Below are positions 9,368 through 17,954 of a DNA stretch of 64,000 nucleotides, in pieces. Within the stretch, counting starts at the first letter, position 1; each line of letters starts with the position of its first letter. The DNA lies in assembly GCF_002001085.1 (NCBI RefSeq), contig NZ_MUNU01000015.1, forward strand, positions 372,001 through 436,000, in the 5' to 3' direction. The position numbers and the translations under genes were made by a program. The notes under the pieces are model-generated. The model had not been told where the DNA came from. It did not search any database and saw only the letters and a list, made by a program, of their open reading frames with translations. The stretch is from Rhodanobacter sp. B05. Its GTDB lineage: Bacteria; Pseudomonadota; Gammaproteobacteria; Xanthomonadales; Rhodanobacteraceae.

Positions 9368-10228
9368 TCAGCCGCCGGTCGCGAAGCCGGGGTAGAGCGT
9401 CATGCCGCCGTCCACGAACAAGGTGGTGCCGACCACATAGTCGGACTGGTCGGACGCCAGCCATACCGCGGCACGAGCAATGTCCTCCGGCTCGCCAATG
9501 CGGCCATATGGCACCAGGGTCATCAGCGACTTGTAGGCGTCGGGGGTATTCCACGCGCTGGTGTTGATCGGGGTGCGGATCGCGCCGGGGGCGATCGCGT
9601 TGACGCGGATCTTCAGCGGCGCCACCTCCTGCGCCAGGCTTTCCATCAATTGCTTGATGCCGCCCTTGGACGACGCGTAGTTGGCGTGTCCGGCCCACGG
9701 AATTTCCTGGTGCACCGAACTCATGCAGATGATCTTGCCGGCAGCGCAGGACACGCTTGGCACCACGCCGCGCCGGCTGAACTCGCGCACCGCCTCGCGC
9801 GCGCACAGGAACTGCCCGGTGAGGTTGACGCCGATGACCTTGTTCCATTCGGCCAGGGTCATGTCCTTGAACGCCGAGTCGCGCTGCAGGCCGGCGTTGG
9901 CGACCAGGATATCGACCGTGCCGAACGCATCGCAGGCCTGCTTGAACATGGCCGCGACCTGGTCCTCGTCGGACACGTCGGCCTTGATCCTGATCGCCTT
10001 GACGCCGAAGCCTTCGAGCTGTTCCACCACCGCCTGCGCCGCATCGTCGTCCACGACGTAGTTGACGGCGACGTCGGCGCCGGCTTCGGCGAGCGCCAAT
10101 GCCACGCCACGTCCGATGCCGGAGTTGGCGCCGGTGACGAGCGCCTTCTGGCCCTTCAGCAGTCCCGGAACGGCAAGCGTCGGCGCGGTGGACTTCGGAT
10201 CGGATTGGGTCAAGACGACATCCCTCAT
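9368..10228 (-). CDS. SDR family oxidoreductase, glucose 1-dehydrogenase-like
   Basis: 286 residues. The NAD(P)-binding motif is TGANSGIGRG near residue 32, with ADVSDEDQ and the NNAG-equivalent VANAGLQ. The catalytic Ser-Tyr-Lys is in SSVHQEIPWAGHANYASSKGG; the HQEIPW stretch before the YxxxK is characteristic of Bacillus-type glucose 1-dehydrogenases. It ends with FVDGGMTLYPGF, also usual for that group. It probably oxidises an aldose to a lactone with NAD(P)+, with real substrate uncertain. Upstream on the same strand is a GH39 glycosidase and directly downstream a GMC oxidoreductase, which together suggest sugar release and oxidation. Confidence 0.85.
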   Translation of the reverse strand: MRDVVLTQSDPKSTAPTLAVPGLLKGQKALVTGANSGIGRGVALALAEAGADVAVNYVVDDDAAQAVVEQLEGFGVKAIRIKADVSDEDQVAAMFKQACDAFGTVDILVANAGLQRDSAFKDMTLAEWNKVIGVNLTGQFLCAREAVREFSRRGVVPSVSCAAGKIICMSSVHQEIPWAGHANYASSKGGIKQLMESLAQEVAPLKIRVNAIAPGAIRTPINTSAWNTPDAYKSLMTLVPYGRIGEPEDIARAAVWLASDQSDYVVGTTLFVDGGMTLYPGFATGG

Positions 10229-10391
10229 GCTGGTGCCTTTGCGGAATCAGCAGCGTGCTCGCCATGCCGTCATGTGCACGTGACAAAACGGGTGGAGCAA
10301 GCGCAATTTCTCGCGATGCCGGAGCATCGAGCGTGACTGGCGATGCGCGACTGATCCGCGATGTACGGGTGCGCGGGGTTGCCCGATCGGT

Positions 10392-11828
10392 TCAAGACCA
10401 GTCGAAGCGGATGGCCGCCACGGCTTGCGCGGGCATCTCCACTTCGAACACGACCTGCCCCTCTTTGCTGGCAACCGCAAGCGGTTCGGTCTTCAGCTCC
10501 GACACTTCGTGCAGCTCGGCTACCAGCCTGGCGCTCAGATACTCCGGTTTGCCCATCTGCTCCCAGCGACGCTTGGCATTGGCATGCTCCAGGTCGATGC
10601 GCTGGATCGTGGCCGACTTCACCGCGCTGGCGCCCTTGAGCGCGAACGTCACGGTTTCCGTGGCGATCGGGTGGCGCGGCAGGGCGAAGTTGTTCAGCAC
10701 GATGGTCGCGCTGTTGCCGTCGCGCACCAGCCAGGCGTCGACCGTCTCGTGCTGGCCATCCACCGGCATCAGTTCGGTGCCCAGCGCGTGCAGTATTTCA
10801 AAGGTACGGTACGCCGGCTTGGCGATGCCATGGATGTTCATCAGCCCGAAGCCGCCCTGGAACGGCACCGATGGGAAGTAGTTCTCCTCGAAGATGTCGG
10901 AGAACGTCCAGTAGCTGTAGCCCTGCACCAGGCCGTTCTGCTCCAGCACGGTCTTCATGATGAAGGCGGCCGCATACGGGTCGTCGTGCATCACGTCGCG
11001 CGGGTTCGACGAGGTGCACCACTCGGTGTAGTAGACCGGCAGGTCGCCTGCCTGCCTGCGCACTTCGCGTGCTTCATCGCGCAACGCGCTGCGCGTACTG
11101 TCGGCCAGCTCGGTTTCGGTGTCGTCGCCGGGCTTGCCGAACGAATCGGTGGGGTAGTGATGCGTGCTGATGAAGTCGACCGGCAGTGCGTTCTTCTTGC
11201 AGAAGGCCAGGAAATCATCCACCCAGGCATTGTCCGCGGTGGCGGGGCCACCGACCTTGAGCTGATCGTCGATGTTCTTGATCGCCTCGACGGTATAGCG
11301 ATACAGCGGGAAATAGTCTTCCTGCTTGCCGCTGCCGAAGGCGGTGAGGTTGGGCTCATTCCAGACTTCAAAGAACCATTGGCGTACCTCGTCCACGCCG
11401 TAGCGCTCGACCCAGTGCGTGACGATCTTCTCGATCAGCACCGACCACTGCGACAGGTCCCGCGGCGGGCTCACATTGGCGCGGTAGTGGAACTGCAGCT
11501 GCCCGGAGGACGACAGGCACGACGGCATGAAGCTCAGTTCCACGAACGGCTTCATGCCGATCGAGAGCAGGAAATCGAAGATCTGGTCCGCGTTGAAGAA
11601 CGAATAGATGAACTGGTCGCTCTGGTCGATCAGCGTACCCATGTCGTCGCACAGGATGCCGTGGAAGCGCACGTGACGCATGCCCAGTTCGTCGTGGGCG
11701 CGTTTCAGTTGGGCCTGCCAGTCGGCGCGCAATGCCAGGGTGGCATGCCCGCTGCCGACGGTATGTTCCCAAAAATGGGGGAGCTCGGTGACCTGACCGG
11801 CGAGATTGCCGCTGAAGCTTGCTGCCAT
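10392..11828 (-). CDS. Glycoside hydrolase family 39 (beta-xylosidase-like)
   Basis: 478 residues from the ATG at 11828; longer in-frame starts up to 11984 lack family similarity. The sequence begins in the typical GH39 way (FWEHTVGSGHATLALRADW, then VRFHGILCDDMG). The acid/base glutamate is Glu158 in FEVWNEPNLTAFG and the nucleophile is Glu269 in YYTEWCTSS. After the (beta/alpha)8 barrel comes a C-terminal beta-sandwich. The family retains configuration and cleaves xylo-oligosaccharides or related glycosides. No signal peptide is seen, so cytoplasmic action on imported oligosaccharides is likely. The weak ribosome-binding site leaves the exact start somewhat open. Confidence 0.88.
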   Translation of the reverse strand: MAASFSGNLAGQVTELPHFWEHTVGSGHATLALRADWQAQLKRAHDELGMRHVRFHGILCDDMGTLIDQSDQFIYSFFNADQIFDFLLSIGMKPFVELSFMPSCLSSSGQLQFHYRANVSPPRDLSQWSVLIEKIVTHWVERYGVDEVRQWFFEVWNEPNLTAFGSGKQEDYFPLYRYTVEAIKNIDDQLKVGGPATADNAWVDDFLAFCKKNALPVDFISTHHYPTDSFGKPGDDTETELADSTRSALRDEAREVRRQAGDLPVYYTEWCTSSNPRDVMHDDPYAAAFIMKTVLEQNGLVQGYSYWTFSDIFEENYFPSVPFQGGFGLMNIHGIAKPAYRTFEILHALGTELMPVDGQHETVDAWLVRDGNSATIVLNNFALPRHPIATETVTFALKGASAVKSATIQRIDLEHANAKRRWEQMGKPEYLSARLVAELHEVSELKTEPLAVASKEGQVVFEVEMPAQAVAAIRFDWS

Positions 11829-12064
11829 GACGGGGAGCCTTGTCGCACTGGAGGAAACGATCGCCGCGGTGAATGTCACCTCGCGAGCGACGTGCTCCGC
11901 GGCACACACCCGACTATGGCCGGTCGAGCGTCTACGGCCGGTGAGCGCACGGATTTGCGTTGTCGCGGCGCTGCGGCGACCCACCGTCGGCCGTCCGGAT
12001 GTCCGTGCGCGCCGAGGTCAGCGGGTGAATCGTCCGGCACGCCACCGGCGATCCCGCACCGGAT

Positions 12065-13345
12065 TCAACTGGCGTGGTTCCATTCGCGCACGGCCTCGGC
12101 GAATGCCAGGCAATCGGCAAAGCGGTTGTACAGCGGTGCGGGCGAGATGCGGATCACGTCGGGCTCGCGCCAGTCGCCGATGATGCCGTGATCCATCAGG
12201 TATTCGAACAGGGCACGACCGCGTGCGCGCCCGTCGATCACGCGGATCGACAGCTGGGCACCCCGGCGATCGGTTTCGACCGGGGTGACCACCTGCAGCA
12301 CGTCGGCCAGTTGGCTCTGCACCAGCCACTCCAGGTAGCCGGTGAGTTGCAGCGACTTTTCGCGCAGCGCCTTCATGCCGGCACGCCGGAAAATCTCCAG
12401 CGAGACGCGCAGCGGGGCCAGCGCAAGAATCGGCGGATTGGACAGCTGCCAGCCATCGGCACCGGGCGTGGGCCGGAACGCCGGGCCCATCTGGAATCGC
12501 GTGGTCTTGTCGTGGCCCCACCAGCCGGCGAAGCGCGGCAGCACGGCGTGCGCATGACGCTCATGCACGAAGGCACCGCCGACCGCGCCGGGACCGCTGT
12601 TGAGATATTTGTAGCTGCACCAGATCGCGAAGTCGGCGCCGCTGTCATGCAGCCGCAGCGGCAGGTTGCCGACGGCGTGGGCGAGGTCGAAGCCCACGGT
12701 GCAGCCGTGCTTGTGCCCGAGCGCGGCGATCGCCTTGAGGTCGAACGCCTGGCCGGTACGGTATTGCACGCCGGGCAGCATCACCAGCGCGATGCGCGAG
12801 CCGTGTTCGGCCAGCGCACGCTCGATCGCCGCCATCGAGACGACGCCATTCGGCTCGTCGGCGTCGAGTTCGATCAGGGCGCTGGCCGGGTCGAGGCCGT
12901 GGAAACGTACCTGCGATTCCACCGCATAGCGATCGGTGGGAAAGGCGCCGGCCTCGATCAGGATCGCCGGGCGTTCGGCCGTGGGTCGATAGAAGCTCAC
13001 CATCATCAGGTGCAGGTTCACGCCCAGCGTATTCATCGCCACCACTTCGCCGGGCAGTGCGCCGACCACGGTGGCGAGGTCGTCGCGCACGAACTCGTGG
13101 TAGTCCATCCATGGCAGACGGCCCTTGAAATGGCCTTCGACGCCCAGTTCGCCCCAGTAGTCCAGTTCGGCGTTCACCGCCTCGCGCACCGCACGCGGCT
13201 GCAGGCCGAGCGAGTTGCCGCAGAAGTACACGCTGTCGTGCCCTTCGTGCGGAGGGATCAGGAATTCGTCGCGGAACGCGCGCAGCGGATCGGCGGCATC
13301 CCGGGCGCGTGCCCAGGCGGTGGTGGCTTCGAAGCTTGCGGACAT
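12065..13345 (-). CDS. kynU: Kynureninase
   Basis: 426 residues, the normal length for a bacterial kynureninase. It is a PLP-dependent fold-type I enzyme that cleaves kynurenine (or 3-hydroxykynurenine) to anthranilate (or 3-hydroxyanthranilate) plus alanine. Diagnostic segments include YFCGNSLGLQPRAVREAV, KGRLPWMDYHEF, VAMNTLGVNLHLMM, the aspartate-bearing GCTVGFDLAHAVGNLPLRLH and the PLP lysine in WCSYKYLNSGPGAVGG (Lys246). It follows a small secreted protein gene (55-bp gap) and the ACMSD gene on the same strand, so it belongs to a kynurenine-route operon. Kynurenine 3-monooxygenase and 3-hydroxyanthranilate dioxygenase are not in this window. Confidence 0.95.
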   Translation of the reverse strand: MSASFEATTAWARARDAADPLRAFRDEFLIPPHEGHDSVYFCGNSLGLQPRAVREAVNAELDYWGELGVEGHFKGRLPWMDYHEFVRDDLATVVGALPGEVVAMNTLGVNLHLMMVSFYRPTAERPAILIEAGAFPTDRYAVESQVRFHGLDPASALIELDADEPNGVVSMAAIERALAEHGSRIALVMLPGVQYRTGQAFDLKAIAALGHKHGCTVGFDLAHAVGNLPLRLHDSGADFAIWCSYKYLNSGPGAVGGAFVHERHAHAVLPRFAGWWGHDKTTRFQMGPAFRPTPGADGWQLSNPPILALAPLRVSLEIFRRAGMKALREKSLQLTGYLEWLVQSQLADVLQVVTPVETDRRGAQLSIRVIDGRARGRALFEYLMDHGIIGDWREPDVIRISPAPLYNRFADCLAFAEAVREWNHAS

Positions 13346-13400
13346 CGGGATTCTCGTCGGATACCGGCTGTCGCCCCTGCAGGCAGGAGCGCAGGGTGGC

Positions 13401-13919
13401 TTACTTCAGTTGTACGGCGAGCGCGGCGCAACCCTTGTCGAACTCCGCCTTCCACGCGGCACCCGCCTGGCTCTGGCTGGGGCGCATGCAGCGCAACTGG
13501 ATCGCGTAGCCGCGCTTGAACCAGTAGTGCTCGGTATAGCTGAACTGGACGCCGTTTTCCTGCGCCGTGTAGAGATTGCTGTTCGGCTCGGGCGGTGCGG
13601 TGACCGCCTTGTAACCGGGCAGCACCAGCGCCTTGGCGGTGGCCTCGGCCATGAACTGGTGGAAGCTGCTGATGTCAGGCACGTGCTGCACGGTCACCGT
13701 GACTCGCGCCAGGCTGTTCTTGCCGGTGGGCGAAGGGTCGGGCACCTGGAATACCTGGGCCTCCGGCTCGCCCTGGGTCTGCATGATCGCCAGCCAGCTG
13801 TCCGGGGTGGCGAAGGTGATGTTGCCGTCGCCCATGCTGACGTCGGCGGCGTGTACCGCGCCGGTCAGCATGCTGGTGGCAAGGGCGATCGCCAGGGTGG
13901 CGCTGCGAAGAAGTTTCAT
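13401..13919 (-). CDS. Small secreted protein of unknown function in the kynurenine operon
   Basis: 172 residues from the ATG at 13919. A clear signal peptide (MKLLRSATLAIALATSMLTG, cleavage near VHAAD) is followed by a soluble domain with no family that I recognise. Two cysteines (QLRCMRPS and DKGCAALAV) could form one disulfide. Its start overlaps the stop of the ACMSD gene by an ATGA, so the two are translationally coupled, and kynU follows after 55 bp. The placement suggests a periplasmic role during growth on tryptophan or aromatics, but the sequence itself does not show one. Confidence 0.75.
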   Translation of the reverse strand: MKLLRSATLAIALATSMLTGAVHAADVSMGDGNITFATPDSWLAIMQTQGEPEAQVFQVPDPSPTGKNSLARVTVTVQHVPDISSFHQFMAEATAKALVLPGYKAVTAPPEPNSNLYTAQENGVQFSYTEHYWFKRGYAIQLRCMRPSQSQAGAAWKAEFDKGCAALAVQLK

Positions 13920-14950
13920 GCTGGCTCCGGTGAAGAGATGTCGGGGACAAAGCGATGTCTGGGCAGGCCCAGCCATTCCAGCGCCGTACCATGGAACAGC
14001 CGGGCACGCTCAGCCTCGTCCAGGCGCAGTGCCTCGATGCCGCTGCCGGGTTCCTGCTCGCCCAGGGGGAAAGGATAATCGGTGCCGAGCATCACCTGGC
14101 GGACGCCGGTCACATCCAGCAGATAGCGCAGCGCCTGATCGTCGTGCACGCAGGAATCGAAGTAGAAGCGCTGCAGGTAGTCGCGCGGGTTGCGCGGGTT
14201 GTCGGTGGCGACCAGGTCCGGGCGCATCTTGAAGCCGTGCTCGATGCGGCCGATCGTCGACGGGAAGCTGCCGCCGCCGTGGGCCAGCATCACGCGCAGT
14301 TTCGGCAGCCGTTCCAGCACGCCGCCGAAGGCCAGGCAGCAGGCGGCGCGCGACTGTTCGGCCGGCATGCCGACCAGCCACGGCATCCAGTACTTCGGCA
14401 TGCTGGCCATGCCCATCATGTCCCACGGGTGCACCAGCACGGCGGCGCCGAGATCGGCGGCGGCCTCGAAGAACGGGAACAGCTCCGGCGCATCCAGGTT
14501 CCAGTCGCCGCAATGCGATCCGATCTGCACGCCCTGCAGGCCGAGTTCGTCGATGCAGCGCTCCAGCTCGCGGATCGCCAGGTCCGGCGCCTGCAGCGGC
14601 ACGGTGCCGATGCCGGCGTAGTGGCGCGGGTAATCGCGGCACATCGTACCCATGTGGTCGTTCAGGTGGCGATGCAATTCCAGCGCCTGATAACCCGGCG
14701 CCCAGTACGAGAACAACACCGGCACGGTAGAGATCACCTGCACGTCGACGCCGAAACGGGCGTAGTCGTCGATCCGCGTCTGCGGGTCGAAGGCCGAGTC
14801 CCACACCTCGCGGAAAAACTTGCTGTCCTTGTAGATGCGGTGGCGCCCGTCGGTATGGGTCATCACCGGAAAGCGGTCGTCGCCGTACTTGGCGGCCAGG
14901 TTCGGCCAGTCACGGGGCAGGATGTGCGCGTGGGTATCGATCTTGAGCAT
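13916..14950 (-). CDS. 2-amino-3-carboxymuconate-6-semialdehyde decarboxylase (ACMSD)
   Basis: 344 residues from the ATG at 14950. ACMSD is an amidohydrolase-superfamily zinc enzyme that decarboxylates ACMS to 2-aminomuconate semialdehyde, diverting the kynurenine pathway from quinolinate to full degradation. Visible features are the first metal ligands in DTHAHILPRDW, the conserved VQVISTVPVLFSYW, a His in VLVHPWDMMG, FGGVLERLPKLRVMLAHGGG and the Asp ligand in MLGTDYPFPLGE. The sequence is close to bacterial NbaD/ACMSD rather than to generic amidohydrolases. It heads a run with a secreted protein gene (4-nt overlap) and kynU, which agrees with this assignment. Confidence 0.9.
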   Translation of the reverse strand: MLKIDTHAHILPRDWPNLAAKYGDDRFPVMTHTDGRHRIYKDSKFFREVWDSAFDPQTRIDDYARFGVDVQVISTVPVLFSYWAPGYQALELHRHLNDHMGTMCRDYPRHYAGIGTVPLQAPDLAIRELERCIDELGLQGVQIGSHCGDWNLDAPELFPFFEAAADLGAAVLVHPWDMMGMASMPKYWMPWLVGMPAEQSRAACCLAFGGVLERLPKLRVMLAHGGGSFPSTIGRIEHGFKMRPDLVATDNPRNPRDYLQRFYFDSCVHDDQALRYLLDVTGVRQVMLGTDYPFPLGEQEPGSGIEALRLDEAERARLFHGTALEWLGLPRHRFVPDISSPEPA

Positions 14951-15013
14951 CCGCGCAGTGTAAAACCTCTGCGCAGCGCCGTCGCGTTGCGCTTGCACAT
15001 GACCCGCACCGAT

Positions 15014-17113
15014 TTACGCCGCGGAGGGATCCATCGCGCCAGCCAGTTCCTGTCGATTGCGGTTCGTCACGTGGGCCAGCGTGTCGATGTTGTCGACCAG
15101 CCGATCGCTGATCCGCACCAGCAACTCCCTGGTGGCATGGTCTTCGGCGCCGTGCATCCTGCTGACCAGGGTGCGTTGCATGGCTCGCAGTTCCGGCAAG
15201 GTAGCCATCGCGCGCTGCTCGCGCAGTGCTGTGGCGATCGTCTGCAGGGCATCGGCGGCGTACCCTATGAAACGGTTGATCTCGTCCTGCGCGGGCAGCG
15301 TGGCGAGGTCGTCGAGCAGGGCTTCCAGCGTCATCGCGGTGCGCGCCAGCCGGTTGCCGTTGGTGAACAGGGCGCGGCCCAGCGCCAGCAGTTCCGGCGG
15401 AGTGGCCGGCTCGGTGCGCATGCGGTCGATCGAGGCCTGTGCGTTGGTGCGTGCGGTGCGTGCGGCGGTGCGGGTGTCGCGCTGGGCGCCGGCCTGGCCG
15501 GGTTGCGCCAAGGCGCGCAGGTAGCTGGCATAGGCATCCAGCATCACCGCCAGCGCGGCGCGCGCGCGGCCGCGTTCCCAGGTCGGCCATGCCACGTAGG
15601 CGAGCAGGGCCATGCCGCAGCCGAGCGCGGTGTTGATCACCCGGTCCGACACCGCCGCACCGGAATTGACGCCCTCGAACGACAGCAGGATCACCACGGT
15701 GCCGGTCAGTGCCGCCACCGCGAAGCCGTAGTGCGCGGTGGCGAGGTAACGGAACGCCATGCACAGCAGGGTCATCAGCACCAGATGCGCCCACGGCTCG
15801 TTCGGCGTGATGTGCAGCAGCACGGTGGTGAGCACCAGCCCGAGCACGGTGCCTAGCACGCGCAGCAGGCCGAAGTTGAAGGTGGCGGCGAAGTCCGGCC
15901 GCAGCACGATCGCCGCCGTCATCGGCAGCCAGTAGCCGTGCGGCAGCTGCAGCAGGCGCGAGATCCACAGCGCGGCGCTGAGGCAGACCGCCATGCGCAC
16001 GGCGTGGCGGAAGGCCACCGAGCGCGGCGTGAGGTTGGCGCGCAAAGTGGCCCAGGTCGAACCGCTGCGCAGCGCCTTGGGCAAGTGGGTTTCCGCCGCG
16101 CTGGCACGCAGTTCGCCGCGGCTGCCGGCCCAGTCGGCGTTGCGCACCGCCGCGGCCAGCTGGCCCGCGAGGGCGTGGATGTGCGCGGCCAGGCCACCGG
16201 CGGGACCGTCGCTGCCGAACAGCGCCTGTTCGCTGGCGCGCAGGGTCCGCAGCGCGTGACTGGCCTGCTCGGGCGACTCGCCCTGCTTCAGCGCGTCGGC
16301 GATCGCCGCCAGCACGCGTGCGGCGTCGTCGCGAAACATCGCATGGGTGGTTGGATCGGCGTGCAGCTCGGTCATCGCGGTGAGCTCCAGCCGGATCCGT
16401 TCGGCCAGTTCCAGCAGCACGCCGAATGCTTCCATCGCGCGACCGTGGGCGCGGTGACGACCCAGCAGGGTCTGTTGCAACGTGGTCATCGCTTCGGTCA
16501 GCGCCGGCACATCGGTGTCGTCATGCGCCTGTTGCCGGGCCAGCACGGCGAGGCCGGCGTACACGTTCGCCAGTGCCTGGCGTTCGGGCCAGTAGCGCTG
16601 CAACGGCCATGCCGCCAGCGAGAACACGGTGAGCAGCAGGCCGCCGCCGAAGATCAGCGCGGCACCGCCGAGCGCTTCGTGCAACGAGGTCGGCGTCGAC
16701 GCGGTGATCACCAGCAGGATCATGCTGGTCATGCCGACCCGCGCGGTGTCTACGCCGAACACCACCAGCATGCCGCCGAAGAAACCGCAGGCGGCGGTGG
16801 CGATCAGGATCGGCAGCAAGTGGCCGCCGATCAGAAAACCCACCAGCGCGGCGAGGCCCGCGGCCAGCGACGCCAGCAACAGTTGCCGCAGGCGCTGCCG
16901 ATACGGTCCGGGTTGATCGGAGAACATCGTGTCCAGCGCACCGGCCGCCACGCCCAGCCCGATCTGCGGATAGCCCATGGCCAGCCCGATGCCCAACGGC
17001 AGCACCACCGCGGCGGTATTGCGCACGACCACCCGCAACGGTACGTCCGGCCGCTTGATGACGGTCAGGCTTTCGATCGCATGGGCGCGTAGCGAATAGT
17101 CGCTGGAGGGCAT
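15014..17113 (-). CDS. FUSC family membrane transporter (YccS/AaeB-like)
   Basis: 699 residues with two hydrophobic blocks (about residues 35-170 and 370-510), each of roughly six membrane segments. Each is followed by a long helical cytoplasmic region, the typical duplicated layout of fusaric-acid-resistance/aromatic acid exporters. Segments such as GLGVAAGALDTMFSDQPGPYRQRL and MAVCLSAALWISRLLQLPHGYWLPMT sit in the two repeats. The family exports aromatic carboxylic acids or is of unknown substrate. The next gene downstream on the same strand, after 63 bp, is ACMSD, which makes export of an aromatic intermediate conceivable but unproven. Confidence 0.82.
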   Translation of the reverse strand: MPSSDYSLRAHAIESLTVIKRPDVPLRVVVRNTAAVVLPLGIGLAMGYPQIGLGVAAGALDTMFSDQPGPYRQRLRQLLLASLAAGLAALVGFLIGGHLLPILIATAACGFFGGMLVVFGVDTARVGMTSMILLVITASTPTSLHEALGGAALIFGGGLLLTVFSLAAWPLQRYWPERQALANVYAGLAVLARQQAHDDTDVPALTEAMTTLQQTLLGRHRAHGRAMEAFGVLLELAERIRLELTAMTELHADPTTHAMFRDDAARVLAAIADALKQGESPEQASHALRTLRASEQALFGSDGPAGGLAAHIHALAGQLAAAVRNADWAGSRGELRASAAETHLPKALRSGSTWATLRANLTPRSVAFRHAVRMAVCLSAALWISRLLQLPHGYWLPMTAAIVLRPDFAATFNFGLLRVLGTVLGLVLTTVLLHITPNEPWAHLVLMTLLCMAFRYLATAHYGFAVAALTGTVVILLSFEGVNSGAAVSDRVINTALGCGMALLAYVAWPTWERGRARAALAVMLDAYASYLRALAQPGQAGAQRDTRTAARTARTNAQASIDRMRTEPATPPELLALGRALFTNGNRLARTAMTLEALLDDLATLPAQDEINRFIGYAADALQTIATALREQRAMATLPELRAMQRTLVSRMHGAEDHATRELLVRISDRLVDNIDTLAHVTNRNRQELAGAMDPSAA

Positions 17114-17134
17114 GGGGGGAACGAAGGGCGAGAA

Positions 17135-17267
17135 GTGAGTGGAGAGGAGTGAGGAGTGAGAGAAGCGCTGGGCTTGCGCTCCTTGCCCGGGAAGATATGA
17201 GGCGTGAGTGAAGGGATGAGGTGGAGCGAGCCGGGCTTTTACTCACTCCTCACTCCTCTCCACTCAC
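17135..17267. repeat. Palindromic element 3' of efpL (GAGTGA-rich arms)
   Basis: A perfect 26-bp inverted repeat: 17135-17160 (begins GTGAGTGGAGAGGAG) pairs with 17242-17267, with an 81-nt interior containing further GTGAGTG-like words. A second, similar element lies on the other side of efpL (17848-17950). The arms are built from short GAGTGA/GAGGAG units. No transposase is present. Confidence 0.8.
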
Positions 17268-17277
17268 CCTCCGGCTT

Positions 17278-17841
17278 TCAAGCCCTGCCGGCGAACTCGC
17301 CGGTAAGCGTGTTCACCCACACTTTCTCGTCGTTGCTGATGTACTCGGGCACTTGTACCTCGATGCCGGTGTCGAGTTTGGCCGGCTTGTTGCGCTTGGT
17401 GGCGCTGGAGCCTTTCATTTCCGGTGCGGTGTCGACCACGGTCAGGATCACGCTGCTCGGTACCTGCAGGCCGACCGGCGCCTCGTCGATCACCTGCACG
17501 TAATAGCCCTCGATGCCTTCGACGATGTAGCCGGCGTTGTCGCCAACCAGCTCGGGCGACAGCAGGTACTGGGTGTAATCCTCGGCATCCATGAACACGA
17601 ATGCCTCACCGTCCATGTACGAGAAGTTCGCCGCGCGGCGCACCAGGTCCATCTCGCGCAACTCGTCATCGGCGCGCAGGCTGAGGTCGAACTTGCGACC
17701 GCCCGGGATCGAATACAGGGTGAAGCGGAAGGTGACGTTGCCGCCGCGCGCGCTGGGCGAGCTGCGCTCGATGTCGCGCACCTGGTAGACGGTGCCGTCG
17801 TGTTCGACCACGTTGCCTTTCTTGACGTCGGAAGCTTTCAT
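17278..17841 (-). CDS. efpL: Elongation factor P-like protein (EfpL/YeiP type)
   Basis: 187 residues, three beta-barrel domains as in EF-P. The tip loop of domain I reads SSPSARGGN with Arg32 where true EF-P has a modified Lys; this SPxARG tip plus [33 protein letters not shown] and the C-terminal [20 protein letters not shown] identify the EfpL (YeiP) branch. EF-P-type factors bind the ribosome E/P region and relieve stalling at polyproline and related motifs; the EfpL branch works with an unmodified arginine tip. Near-identical palindromic elements flank the gene on both sides, beginning 7 bp upstream of the ATG and ending 11 bp after the stop. Confidence 0.92.
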   Translation of the reverse strand: MKASDVKKGNVVEHDGTVYQVRDIERSSPSARGGNVTFRFTLYSIPGGRKFDLSLRADDELREMDLVRRAANFSYMDGEAFVFMDAEDYTQYLLSPELVGDNAGYIVEGIEGYYVQVIDEAPVGLQVPSSVILTVVDTAPEMKGSSATKRNKPAKLDTGIEVQVPEYISNDEKVWVNTLTGEFAGRA

Positions 17842-17847
17842 AAGTCA

Positions 17848-17950
17848 GGAGTGAGTTCAGAGGAGTGAGAAGTGAGAGAAGGGCAAAGGCGTGCGGTGAA
17901 GCGGCATGAGGCGAGCTTTCTCTCACCTCTCACTCCTCTCCACTCACTCC
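17848..17950. repeat. Palindromic element 5' of efpL (GAGTGA-rich arms)
   Basis: An imperfect inverted repeat of about 32 bp: 17848-17879 (begins GGAGTGAGTTCAGAGG) pairs with 17919-17950 with three mismatches. The core word GAGAGGAGTGAG is shared with the element at 17135-17267. Being immediately upstream of the efpL start codon, a transcript through it would place a strong hairpin next to the ribosome-binding region. Confidence 0.75.
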
Positions 17951-17954
17951 TCGC

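Noticed and set aside
7922..10336. 804-residue plus-strand open frame opposite the GMC and SDR genes
   Set aside because: Antisense shadow of two well-supported minus-strand enzymes in GC-rich DNA; composition is His/Arg/Val-rich with no domain.
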